Shown: one piece after another, positions 16,711-24,855 of the stretch
Position numbering within the stretch: the first letter of the stretch is position 1
Layout: each line of letters begins with the position of its first letter
Assembly (NCBI RefSeq): GCF_009939005.1
Contig: NZ_JAACJS010000012.1
Coordinates: forward strand, 434,001-498,000
Length of the DNA stretch: 64,000 nucleotides
Direction of reading: 5' to 3'
DNA from: Sediminibacterium roseum
GTDB taxonomy: Bacteria > Bacteroidota > Bacteroidia > Chitinophagales > Chitinophagaceae
Position numbers and translations under genes: made by a program
Notes under the pieces: model-generated
Databases searched by the model: none
The model's input: only the letters and a program-made list of their open reading frames with translations
Told to the model about the DNA's origin: nothing

Positions 16711-18092
16711 TATTTGCCTGCCGAGGCCGAAGGAAGTATTACCGAAACAACCAGGCGTTTGTCGTTGCTTATTTCAGCCTTGATTTCCCCTTTGTGCAGG
16801 AGTATGATGCGTCTTGTAAGCGACAGGCCAAGGCCATAACCAGGCGCCGCCGATGCATTGCTGCCCCGCTGAAAAGGTTGAAAGATCATGCCGATCTCGT
16901 CGGGATTGAAGGTGTCGGTGATGTTGCTGAAAAGAATGACGATGCGCCCTTCAACAAACGACAATGAAATATGAACCGTATGATCCGGGGAATATTTGCA
17001 ACCGTTCTCCGCTATGTTCCTGCATGCAGATAACAGGAGTTCATAATTACCGGCAACTATACCGAGATCTTCGTTATCGGGTATTTCATCGAAATAAACT
17101 TTGGCAGCATACTCCGGATGGTTTTTCTTAAGCAGGGAGGGCACTTCCATCAACACCTCATCCATGCGTACACCGGTGGTCTGCAATGCTCCACCCCTCG
17201 CTGTTCTTGCCAGCACCAGGAGCTGCTGCGTAAGGTCTGTCATGTGCTGTGCATCGGCCTGCACAGATCGCAATACCTTAAGGTACTCACCGTTGGTTCT
17301 TTCTTTACGAAGGGTAACATCGATCTGGTTGATTACCGAGGTCAGCGGCGTAGACAATTCATGAGATGCGTTTGAAATAAACCTGCCCTGTATCTCAAAA
17401 GACTCCTGCAGGCGATGCAACAGGTTGTTGAATGTAACAGACAACATATTCCATTCGTCTTTGGCGGGCAGCTCCGGTAACCTGTTTTCGATATTGGTGG
17501 CTGAGATCTTATCTACCGTTTCAGCTATCTTTTTTACGGGCCTGAGCAGCTCGCGGCTAAAAATCCACCCGGCCAATATAGATACCAATGTAGCCGCCAG
17601 GAAAGAGATCAGCAGATTGTACCTTAGTTCACGCAGGTTGTTGATGCCGGCCTGGTCGATGGCTGAAGTAACCACAATCACTGGTTTGGGAGAAGCATCA
17701 TAATAGATGCCCACCAGCTTTTTCTTACCCTCCGAAGTATTTACAATTTTCTTCTCAAGGATCTCGTCGAGCAGCTCCGGTTCAATCGAAACAAAAGGTG
17801 TTTTTGCCCTTGAAAAATAATAAAGGCTGTTTTTTTCCTTGTCAAAAATACTGATGGTTTCTGCCACCAGCATGTTTGTTGTTGAGCTGTCCAGTTTCGA
17901 AAGGAACGTATAATCATTTGAAGGAAGGCGGGATAAAAGTTTGGCCACGGTTAACGACCGGTTTTGCAATCGCCTATTAAAATCACGCTGGTATTGGCTC
18001 GCAGTGGTATAGTAAGTGGCAATGCCAAAAGCGGCAAGCACAGTAAAGGCGAGCAGCAAAGAGGCTAACGTGATTTTCAATCTTACTTTCAT
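16707..18092 (-). CDS. HAMP-containing sensor histidine kinase
   Basis: 461 aa from the ATG at 18092. An N-terminal membrane helix (about 8-28) and a second at about 160-180 enclose a periplasmic sensor of some 130 residues. A HAMP domain (RPVKKIAETVDKIS) follows. The HisKA box NASHELSTPLTSVINQID has phospho-accepting His244. The ATPase has NIAENGCKYS (N box) and GYGLGLSLTRRI (G box). The architecture is CusS/QseC-like. It is two bases downstream of its response-regulator gene. The periplasmic domain shows no metal-binding Met/His cluster, so the signal is open; neighbours suggest ionic, pH or osmotic stress. Confidence 0.93.
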   Translation of the reverse strand: MKVRLKITLASLLLAFTVLAAFGIATYYTTASQYQRDFNRRLQNRSLTVAKLLSRLPSNDYTFLSKLDSSTTNMLVAETISIFDKEKNSLYYFSRAKTPFVSIEPELLDEILEKKIVNTSEGKKKLVGIYYDASPKPVIVVTSAIDQAGINNLRELRYNLLISFLAATLVSILAGWIFSRELLRPVKKIAETVDKISATNIENRLPELPAKDEWNMLSVTFNNLLHRLQESFEIQGRFISNASHELSTPLTSVINQIDVTLRKERTNGEYLKVLRSVQADAQHMTDLTQQLLVLARTARGGALQTTGVRMDEVLMEVPSLLKKNHPEYAAKVYFDEIPDNEDLGIVAGNYELLLSACRNIAENGCKYSPDHTVHISLSFVEGRIVILFSNITDTFNPDEIGMIFQPFQRGSNASAAPGYGLGLSLTRRIILLHKGEIKAEISNDKRLVVSVILPSASAGKY

Positions 18093-18094
18093 GC

Positions 18095-18778
18095 TCAATT
18101 GGGTTCTTTCATAACATAGCCAAAACCTACCTGCGTATGGATCAGCTTCACAGGAAAATCCTTATCAATTTTTTTCCTGAGGTAGTTGATGTACACGTCA
18201 ATTGTATTCGTATTGGTATCGAAGTCTATGTCCCATACATTTTCACCAATCGCTGCGCGGCTCAACACCCTTTTGCTGTTGCGCATGAGGTATTCCAACA
18301 ATTGAAATTCTTTAGCGGTCAGGGCGATTTTTTTGCCCGATCGGGAAACTTCTTTTGTATCCAGGTTCATTTCGAGATCTGAGAAATGCAGAACATTGCC
18401 AACAGGTATATTGTCGCTCGTACTTCTTTTCAAAAGCGCACGGATCCGAACGATCAACTCATCAAACGAAAAAGGTTTGACCATGTAGTCGTCTGCCCCT
18501 GCGTTAAAACCTTCTATCTTATCCGGTACCGACCCAAAAGTGGTCAGCATTAAAACAGGTACGTGTTTATTGCGGCTGCGTATTCTTGCACAGAGCTCGA
18601 GGCCATTGATCCCCGGCAGGTTGATGTCCAGTATCACGAGGTCAAAAGGCTGCTGGTTAAACAGCTTTTCGCCGATTTTGCCATCGTAACCTACCGACAC
18701 CTCATGCCCCAGCTCCTGCAATCCTTTCTGCAGCGAATCTGCAATCTTTCTTTCATCCTCAACTAATAATATGTTCAT
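18095..18778 (-). CDS. OmpR/PhoB-family response regulator
   Basis: 227 aa. The receiver domain has VEDE, phospho-acceptor Asp51 in VILDINLPG and Lys in MVKPFSFDEL. The winged-helix effector domain ends with the usual TNTIDVYINYLRKKID and VGFGYVM. Regulators of this family bind tandem direct repeats with an 11-bp period, exactly what occurs in four neighbouring intergenic regions. It is 5 nt downstream of the glycosyltransferase/phosphatase gene and 2 nt upstream of the kinase gene, all one operon. It is the natural candidate to bind the arrays. Confidence 0.95.
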   Translation of the reverse strand: MNILLVEDERKIADSLQKGLQELGHEVSVGYDGKIGEKLFNQQPFDLVILDINLPGINGLELCARIRSRNKHVPVLMLTTFGSVPDKIEGFNAGADDYMVKPFSFDELIVRIRALLKRSTSDNIPVGNVLHFSDLEMNLDTKEVSRSGKKIALTAKEFQLLEYLMRNSKRVLSRAAIGENVWDIDFDTNTNTIDVYINYLRKKIDKDFPVKLIHTQVGFGYVMKEPN

Positions 18779-18783
18779 TTTAT

Positions 18784-20160
18784 TCAGGTTATAATCGGGA
18801 TCAGCAAATCAAAATCAGGCTCTTTCACAATAAAATCTGCCACCGAATCAAGAAATTCATAGGTGGAACAGAATGAAACGCCGATCCCTGCTTTTTTGAT
18901 ACTGCAAATATCGTTCTCGCCGTCTCCTATTACAATCGTGTTCTTCAGGTCAACGTTGTACCGTTCGCAGATGGCAATCAACGCATTGAGTTTGCAATAA
19001 TCGTGTCTGCACATGCTTTTCTCCCCGGCCACGAAAAACGAAGGGATTTTCACCTCGCCTGTAACGATGCTTTTAGAAAACTCGAGTTCATTTGAAATGG
19101 TGAAGTCAAATCCGTACCTGTTTTTCAAATGGTTGGTAATACAATCATAACTGTCGCTGATTATCCCTGTAATATAACCCTGTTCTTTCAGTTTTGCAAT
19201 AGTTTGAGCGAGGCTGGGTGTCACCTCCATGCTGTCTGCAATCTCCAGCAATTCGCCGATCGTACGCCCCCTTAACAGCCGCGCGATCTGTTTGGTTCGT
19301 ATGATCGGATTCCCTGCATTGTTTTTAACGATCGCGGCAAGCTCCTGCGAGAACCCAAACGCGTTTGCCGCCGTTCTTATGAAACTGGCGCGAAACACTG
19401 TATTGTCCATGTCGAAAACGGCGATCTTTTTCAGCGACATCAACCCTTCATGAATTGCGTAATCCATCTGTTCCCTTATCACTTGTATGTATTCGTAGGT
19501 TTCTAAATTCTGCACTGCTTTTCCTTTTGATTTTTTCATGATCGTACGCGCTACTTCTCTGGACATTTTCCCGAGCTCTTCCAAAGACTGCATATCATTC
19601 ATTATCCTCCCGATGTGAACCTCCCTGATGTTTGCACCAAGGATGTACATATCGATCAGCAGCCCGATGTCGACACCGTATCCGTCTTCAAACTCAATGG
19701 CGTCAAACAAGGCTTTTCGTCCACCGATCATCCCGCTGAGCGGTTGTTGAAAAGTGGGAAACCCGGGATATAAAATATTAAGCAAGGGTTTGGCAACCAG
19801 CTCCGTTACCCGCCCGGCCTGTCGCGAGAAGTAGGATTTTGTAAAATCGGCTTCGCCTGAAAGTATGGGCGAAGCAAGTAATTCAATTACGTTTTCCGGG
19901 TAGGTAACAATATCGGCGTCAAGAAAAACGATCACCTCATTTTGTGCGATGGTAGTGCCGTCTTTCATCGAAGTGCCTTTGCCGAGTTTCGTGCTGGTAA
20001 TAACTTTGGCGCCGGCCGTGCGCGCGATGGCCACAGTTGCGTCTTTTGATTTGTCGTCCACAACAATCACCTCCGACACAAGTGGATCTTTCTTTGCGAG
20101 CGCAATAACCTGTTCAATCGTATTTTCTTCGTTCAAAGCCGGTATGATCACAGTAACCAT
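18784..20160 (-). CDS. GT81-like glycosyltransferase fused to HAD phosphatase (glucosylglycerate-type synthase/phosphatase candidate)
   Basis: 458 aa from the ATG at 20160; the in-frame ATG at 20223 is rejected because a terminator hairpin lies between them. Residues 1-230 are a GT-A glycosyltransferase with VIIPALNEENTI, VVDD, GKGTSMKDG and the nucleotide-binding FLDADI (Asp81, Asp83). The segments GRVTELVAKPLLNILYP, QPLSGMIGGRKALF and GYGVDIGLLIDM follow the pattern of glucosyl-3-phosphoglycerate synthases (GT81). Residues 245-458 are a HAD phosphatase of phosphoserine-phosphatase type with DMDNT (nucleophile Asp250) and VIGDGENDI. A synthase joined to a phosphatase suggests one protein makes a sugar phosphoglycerate and removes its phosphate, giving a compatible solute such as glucosyl- or mannosylglycerate. 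It heads the operon with the regulator and kinase. Confidence 0.78.
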   Translation of the reverse strand: MVTVIIPALNEENTIEQVIALAKKDPLVSEVIVVDDKSKDATVAIARTAGAKVITSTKLGKGTSMKDGTTIAQNEVIVFLDADIVTYPENVIELLASPILSGEADFTKSYFSRQAGRVTELVAKPLLNILYPGFPTFQQPLSGMIGGRKALFDAIEFEDGYGVDIGLLIDMYILGANIREVHIGRIMNDMQSLEELGKMSREVARTIMKKSKGKAVQNLETYEYIQVIREQMDYAIHEGLMSLKKIAVFDMDNTVFRASFIRTAANAFGFSQELAAIVKNNAGNPIIRTKQIARLLRGRTIGELLEIADSMEVTPSLAQTIAKLKEQGYITGIISDSYDCITNHLKNRYGFDFTISNELEFSKSIVTGEVKIPSFFVAGEKSMCRHDYCKLNALIAICERYNVDLKNTIVIGDGENDICSIKKAGIGVSFCSTYEFLDSVADFIVKEPDFDLLIPIIT

Positions 20161-20180
20161 TTCTATTGGGTTTATCCGTT

Positions 20181-20217
20181 TTAAAAAAGTAAAATGCCGG
20201 GAGAAAAATCTCCCGGC
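20181..20217 (-). terminator. terminator after the TPR gene
   Basis: GCCGGGAGA (20196-20204) pairs with TCTCCCGGC (20209-20217) around a 4-nt loop. Read on the minus strand the stem is followed by ATTTTACTTTTTTAA, a T-rich though interrupted tract. It separates the TPR gene from the glycosyltransferase operon. Confidence 0.7.
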
Positions 20218-20243
20218 GGCCATATAACCAGCAATGAGAGATC

Positions 20244-21875
20244 TTATTCCTTTGGCTTGTCTGCAGCTGTTCTGGAATCGATCATTTTTTCAAGGATGTC
20301 TTTGTATTTATCAGCATCATCGTTACCCGGATCCAGCTGTAAAATTTTATCGTAGTAAGCCAGTGCATCGTCGTATTTTTTCTCTGTATTTACTTTAAAC
20401 GCAGCGATATATCCGTATGCCTGTATGAGCCATTTCTTATTGTTTGCATTTACGGTATCCTTCGAAGCAACGCGGATCAGGTCTTCATAATGTGGAACAG
20501 CAAGGCCTGTTTCCATAGCAGTATCCATTGCCGCATTCGATCTTGCACGCCAGTAGTACCCAAAAGTCTGTTCGGGATATTTGGTTGCATAGATGCCGAA
20601 CACACTGTCTGCCGCAACATAATTCTGTGCGTTGTAATTGGCTACACCCCAGTTGAAAATGTCTACATTGCTCATTTCACCTGGAAGTGAACGCAGTTGC
20701 GCAAACCAGTACGCCTGTTTGTCGTACAGTTTTAATTTCTTATCGAAAGCTATGATCTTCCTTACGATATCGGCTTTTTTCTTAGGATCGTTCTGCAACG
20801 CAAGTGCTTTTTCATACCATACCGTAACCAAAGAATCTTCTTTGTTGTTTTCGGCAACTTTTGCCATGAGTTCAAAATCGTCAGCCGTGTATAAACTGTC
20901 GTTTGTTTTTTCAAAATACAATTTGAGATTTTCGCCTGCATTACGGTTGTCTTTCAATGCATCATAGCTCAGTGCAAGCAATTTATAAATCCGCGGTTTG
21001 GTTTGGTCTGCTTCCGATGCGATGATCTTGTTTGCTTCCGAAACTGCCTCTGCATATTTTTTAGAAACAAAATACTGGTCGGTAAGCATGTAACTGTTCT
21101 TTATACCGGGATCTGACAATGCAATGTACTTCTGCAGGTTTTCCATGGAACGGTTAACGTCTCTCGAGAAGTAGTAGTAATAGAGCTGGTAATAAACCGG
21201 CCCGAAAGAAGCATCGGCTGCAATGGCCTTGTTATAATATTCCATAAACACATCCGGATTGTTCTGTGTCTGGTAGATCTTCCCAATTTTATAATATGGA
21301 ATGGGGTTGGCCGGGGCAAGTGCAGCGGCTGCCTGGTAATTTCTGAATGCATCTGAACCGTTGTACAGTTTACGGTAGGCATCTCCCCTTGCAATAAAGA
21401 TTGATGCGTTTTTCTTGTCTTTTTTTTGAGCCTCGTCGAGCAGTGCCATAGCGTAAGGCAGGTTTCCGTTTGGTGCATCGATCAATGCGTCTGCAATCGC
21501 GAGCTGGATCGCGGGATCCTTTTTCCTTGCCGTACCTATTGCGTCGTTAAAAAGAGTTGTTGATTGTATCGTATCACCTTGTTTCAGCAGCAGGATACCC
21601 TGGATCACTTTGCCGAGCGGTTGTGACCTGAGCGCTTCCGTCATAACGGGAAAAGGATTCGTTTTTGTGCCGGGCGCGGCAACCAGTTGTATTCTTGCCA
21701 GCCAATACAAAGCCTCCAGGTCTGCAGGATTCTTTGCCAGCACCTGCGAAAAGGTTTGTTCGGCTGCCAATGGTTTTTCGTATTGAAACTGCTTTACACC
21801 TTCAGCAGTGGTTTGCGTATAACCGCTTCCTGCGAGGAACAGCGCAATCAGTGCGGTGGTTATTTTGTTTTTCAT
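20244..21875 (-). CDS. exported tetratricopeptide-repeat protein
   Basis: 543 aa with a signal peptide (MKNKITTALIALFLAGSGYTQ, cut near 20). The rest is a chain of about a dozen TPR-type helix pairs, for example AEQTFSQVLAKNPADLEALYWLARIQL, PYYKIGKIYQTQ and DDALAYYDKILQLDPGNDDADKY. No enzyme domain. It is probably periplasmic or outer-membrane associated, a scaffold for a protein complex. A five-box repeat array with an adjoining -7 box lies 38-93 nt upstream, so it is predicted to belong to the stress regulon. Confidence 0.85.
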   Translation of the reverse strand: MKNKITTALIALFLAGSGYTQTTAEGVKQFQYEKPLAAEQTFSQVLAKNPADLEALYWLARIQLVAAPGTKTNPFPVMTEALRSQPLGKVIQGILLLKQGDTIQSTTLFNDAIGTARKKDPAIQLAIADALIDAPNGNLPYAMALLDEAQKKDKKNASIFIARGDAYRKLYNGSDAFRNYQAAAALAPANPIPYYKIGKIYQTQNNPDVFMEYYNKAIAADASFGPVYYQLYYYYFSRDVNRSMENLQKYIALSDPGIKNSYMLTDQYFVSKKYAEAVSEANKIIASEADQTKPRIYKLLALSYDALKDNRNAGENLKLYFEKTNDSLYTADDFELMAKVAENNKEDSLVTVWYEKALALQNDPKKKADIVRKIIAFDKKLKLYDKQAYWFAQLRSLPGEMSNVDIFNWGVANYNAQNYVAADSVFGIYATKYPEQTFGYYWRARSNAAMDTAMETGLAVPHYEDLIRVASKDTVNANNKKWLIQAYGYIAAFKVNTEKKYDDALAYYDKILQLDPGNDDADKYKDILEKMIDSRTAADKPKE

Positions 21876-21912
21876 GTGCCTGGTTTTTAGGATTAAACTT
21901 CTATTGAAAAAG

Positions 21913-21968
21913 TAAACCTATAACCGGGGCATTAACGGGTAGTAAACCTTAGATTAATATACGATTAG
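21913..21968 (+). promoter_or_regulatory. 11-bp direct-repeat operator array C with -7-like box
   Basis: Boxes TAAC (21921), TTAA (21932), TAAA (21943), TTAA (21954) and TTAG (21965) are exactly 11 bp apart. Immediately next, TAAACCTA (21913-21920) reads TAGGTTTA on the minus strand, one base from TAnnTTTG, aimed at the TPR gene (ATG 21875). The junction TATAACCGG-G is nearly the same as in array D. The last box overlaps the stop codon of nhaD. Confidence 0.68.
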
Positions 21969-23239
21969 AAATGCAGGGAACGACCTAACATGTACACCAG
22001 CACGCCAGCCGCGAATCCAACCAGTGCCAGCCAGCTGATGCGTTTCAGGTACCATCCGAATCCGATGGGCTCGATACCCATTACCGCAACCCCTGCCGCC
22101 GAGCCTATGATGATGGCGCTTCCGCCCGTGCCGGTGGTAAGGGCCAGGAACTCCCAGAACATGTGATCAGTGGGGTATGTGTTCAGGTCGTACATGCCCT
22201 GCGCAGCCGCAACCAGCGGCACATTATCCACAATGGCTGAAAGCAAACCAAGCGTTATCCCGATCGCATAATCGTTGTGCAGTTGCCTGCTTAATATGCC
22301 CGAAAGTTGCGTTAACACACCGGCAGCCTGCAGTGCAGACACGGCAAGAAGTATTCCCAGGAAAAACAATATGCTGGACGTATCGATTTTTTCCAATGCC
22401 CTGGTAACGGTGAATCTTTCTGCCTGTTCAGATTCTTTTTGTTTGTGCAGCCTCGTGGTTACGATCCACATCAATCCCAACGCAAGCAACATGCCCATGA
22501 AAGGAGGCAGCCCGGTAAGCGATTTAAAAGCAGGAACGAACAGCAACAAGCCGATACCTGTAAACAGCATGATGCGGCCATCCTGTTTTTCTTCCTTCGT
22601 AATACCCGGTAAATTGTTATCCCCGATCGTTTTTCCCCTGAACCGGAAGGCCAATATCAATACCGGAACAATACATACCGCGACGCTTGGCAACAACAAT
22701 TGTTTGATAATGTTCAATGCAGTGATCTGTCCACCGATCCACAACATGGTTGTTGTTACATCACCCAGTGGAGACCATGCGCCGCCGGCATTGGCGGCAA
22801 TCACGATCATGCCTGCAAACCAGAGCCTGTCTTCTTTATCGCTCAACAACTTCGAACACAGCGACGTCATCACAATTGCCGTGGTAAGATTGTCGAGCAA
22901 TGCCGAAAGAAAAAAAGTAATGCCCGTGATCAGGAACAGAAGGGTTGCTTTCTTTTTCGTGCGGATGCGTTGTGTGATGAAATCGAATCCGTTGTGCATA
23001 TCGATCAATTCAACAACGGTCATGGCTCCGAGCAGGAAAAACAGGATCGAAGAAATTTCACCCAGGTGAGCCAGCAAGGCTTCATGCGCCCCATGCCCTG
23101 AACCGGCCTGTAAAACATATACGGCCCAGCATAGTACGCCGGTGATCAACGCGGAAGCCGCTTTGTTCAGCTTCAGGGAATGCTCGAACGCGATGGCGGC
23201 GTAACCGAGTATAAAAATAATGATGATCAGGGTTGCCAT
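21965..23239 (-). CDS. nhaD: NhaD-type Na+/H+ antiporter
   Basis: 424 aa with about 11-12 membrane helices. The family motifs are clear: FLLGAMTVVELIDMHNGFD, FFLSALLDNLTTAIVM, ANAGGAWSPLGDVTTTMLW and, late, GLLSAIVDNVPLVAA and TGTGGSAIIIGSAAG. These Asp/Asn-containing re-entrant motifs are those of the NhaD branch of the ion-transporter superfamily, which exports Na+ or Li+ in exchange for protons at alkaline pH. It follows the DUF389 gene by 49 nt and lacks its own array, so it is probably the second gene of that operon. Confidence 0.92.
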   Translation of the reverse strand: MATLIIIIFILGYAAIAFEHSLKLNKAASALITGVLCWAVYVLQAGSGHGAHEALLAHLGEISSILFFLLGAMTVVELIDMHNGFDFITQRIRTKKKATLLFLITGITFFLSALLDNLTTAIVMTSLCSKLLSDKEDRLWFAGMIVIAANAGGAWSPLGDVTTTMLWIGGQITALNIIKQLLLPSVAVCIVPVLILAFRFRGKTIGDNNLPGITKEEKQDGRIMLFTGIGLLLFVPAFKSLTGLPPFMGMLLALGLMWIVTTRLHKQKESEQAERFTVTRALEKIDTSSILFFLGILLAVSALQAAGVLTQLSGILSRQLHNDYAIGITLGLLSAIVDNVPLVAAAQGMYDLNTYPTDHMFWEFLALTTGTGGSAIIIGSAAGVAVMGIEPIGFGWYLKRISWLALVGFAAGVLVYMLGRSLHF

Positions 23240-23288
23240 ATTTGTGCGTATTGAAATGAATGTAAGATATACCGGGTTGTTCTCTTAA

Positions 23289-24614
23289 CTACAATTGAAC
23301 CTGCTGTTTTACAACAAGCGAAACGGGGCGCCCATCAAGACGTACCCTGAGCCAGCTTTCTATTTTTTTTTGCGCAGGCTTTGAGAGACCGGTGCTGGTG
23401 GTAAGCAAGACGAGAAAAGTGCGTTGGTCTGTTGAGTCGCTTGTGTGAATGACAGAGGGCTCTATGATCGCAGATTTTATCGAATTGTATTGCGTTTTTA
23501 GTTCTGCAAATAATTTTTCAGAAAGAGCCCTGTTGTTTTTTACACTATCCAGCTGGATCTGTAATGCCTGTTGATTTTTTTCTTTTTCTTCCAGCGCCTG
23601 CGTTAAAAGGGTCAGCTGCGCATCCTGCTTTACCCCCTGTGTTTCGGCCAGGTACGCAAATCCCTGTTTGATTTCAAGTTTGGCATTTTTGAGGTCATAC
23701 TTCTGCAATTGCATTTCTATCATCCCTATTTCCAACGGCGAAATTTCCTTGCCGCCAAATACCAAAACGATGGATTTGTTTTTTGCATCAATTTTTTTAC
23801 TCAACAGGTAGTCATTGGTAAAATGGGCTTCGGCCGTGATGAAACGTGCCGCCTCCTTTTCAAACCGGTTGCGCTGTACCATATCGTACCCGAAATAAAC
23901 GCTGGGTAAGAGCGTAATGACAACAACGATCCATGTTATGCGCCGCGCCATTTTGCCGGTACTGCCTTCTTTGATCGGTGAATGTGGAAACTGGAGCAAC
24001 CGTACGGTCAGCAAAGTTGCCAGTGCAATGAATACGGTATTGATCACAAACAGGTAAAACGATCCAAAGAAAAAACTAAACCGGAAGGTTGCCAGCCCAT
24101 ACCCCGCCGTACACAATGGTGGCATCAGCGCTGTTGCAATGGCAACCCCCGGAATGACATTGCCTTTCTGTTTGGTCGACGTTGCAATGATACCTGCCAG
24201 GCCACCAAACAACGCGATCAGTACATCATAAATGGTAGGCGATGTTCGCGCCAGTATCTCCGAGTGTGCGTCGTTTAAAGGGGAGATCAGGAAGAAAACA
24301 GTAGAAGTGACCAACGCCACGAGGGTGGCGACCAGGAAATTATAGATCGATTTACGAAGCAGGGGGATGTCGTTGATGCCAAGGCTTAACCCGATTCCCA
24401 TGATGGGGCCCATCAGCGGAGAGATCAGCATCGCGCCGATGATCACAGCCGTTGAATTTACGTTCAATCCCAGTGAGGCCACAAAAATGGCGAAGATCAG
24501 GATCCATAAATTCGTTCCGCGAAACACAACCCCGCGTGAAATGGTTGCAACCACCGTTTCATACTCCTCTTTCTCATAATGAAGTGAAAATGTATCCAGC
24601 AACCTGTTTTTCAT
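23289..24614 (-). CDS. DUF389 integral membrane protein
   Basis: 441 aa. Six or so membrane helices in the first 230 residues carry the DUF389 hallmarks: GLNVNSTAVIIGAMLISPLMGPIMGIG, LVALVTSTVFFLISPL, FGGLAGIIA and GVAIATALMPPLCTAGYGLA. The C-terminal 200 residues are soluble, with a coiled coil (about 330-390). Function in the family is unknown; the pore-like helix motifs suggest transport or a membrane scaffold. It heads a predicted operon with nhaD, behind promoter, array D and a leader hairpin. Confidence 0.88.
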   Translation of the reverse strand: MKNRLLDTFSLHYEKEEYETVVATISRGVVFRGTNLWILIFAIFVASLGLNVNSTAVIIGAMLISPLMGPIMGIGLSLGINDIPLLRKSIYNFLVATLVALVTSTVFFLISPLNDAHSEILARTSPTIYDVLIALFGGLAGIIATSTKQKGNVIPGVAIATALMPPLCTAGYGLATFRFSFFFGSFYLFVINTVFIALATLLTVRLLQFPHSPIKEGSTGKMARRITWIVVVITLLPSVYFGYDMVQRNRFEKEAARFITAEAHFTNDYLLSKKIDAKNKSIVLVFGGKEISPLEIGMIEMQLQKYDLKNAKLEIKQGFAYLAETQGVKQDAQLTLLTQALEEKEKNQQALQIQLDSVKNNRALSEKLFAELKTQYNSIKSAIIEPSVIHTSDSTDQRTFLVLLTTSTGLSKPAQKKIESWLRVRLDGRPVSLVVKQQVQL

Positions 24615-24661
24615 AAGTGATCCTCCCCTTTTAAAGTTATCCCTTATCTTCTACATAAAGC

Positions 24662-24687
24662 AAAAACCGGGAACTGCTTCCCGGTTT
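24662..24687 (-). terminator. leader hairpin with T tract upstream of DUF389 gene
   Basis: AAACCGGGAA (24664-24673) pairs perfectly with TTCCCGGTTT (24678-24687), loop of 4. On the minus strand it ends in TTTTTG, a compact intrinsic terminator. It lies between the predicted transcription start (about 24711) and the ATG at 24614, so it would act as an attenuator in the leader unless it ends an unseen transcript. Confidence 0.6.
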
Positions 24688-24716
24688 AAGTGTATGTCAA
24701 ATCCTTGTATGAATAA

Positions 24717-24772
24717 CAAACTTATAACCGGCGACTTAGCCCAAACTAAAATCCACATTAGTAATTGGTTAG
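24717..24772 (+). promoter_or_regulatory. 11-bp direct-repeat operator array D with -7 box
   Basis: Boxes TAAC (24725), TTAG (24736), TAAA (24747), TTAG (24758) and TTAG (24769) are exactly 11 bp apart. They abut CAAACTTA (24717-24724), which reads TAAGTTTG on the minus strand, a perfect TAnnTTTG -7 box for the DUF389-nhaD operon. The array takes the place of the -33 element, as in PhoB-activated promoters. It could also affect the divergent ClC gene. Confidence 0.72.
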
Positions 24773-24820
24773 AATAGGGTGTTGATGCACGATACGGACA
24801 CATCCTTCGCTGTATCGGCC

Positions 24821-24828
24821 TAACTTTG
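24821..24828 (+). promoter_or_regulatory. -7 box of the ClC gene
   Basis: TAACTTTG matches TAnnTTTG exactly, 28 nt before the ATG at 24856. No TTG is found at the usual -33 distance. Array D ends about 49 bp upstream, so this promoter may also depend on the regulator. Confidence 0.5.
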
Positions 24829-24855
24829 CAGGATTGGCAGGTAAATTCAATCCAG

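Noticed and set aside
20161..20223. Upstream ATG (20223) for the glycosyltransferase/phosphatase
   Set aside because: The extension would contain the terminator hairpin 20196-20217 and lacks family likeness; the ATG at 20160 starts the usual MVTVIIPALNEE.
23263..23288. Fifth 11-bp array upstream of nhaD
   Set aside because: Only TAAG at 23263 and TTAA at 23285 are in register and the box between is missing; nhaD is better explained as second gene of the DUF389 operon.
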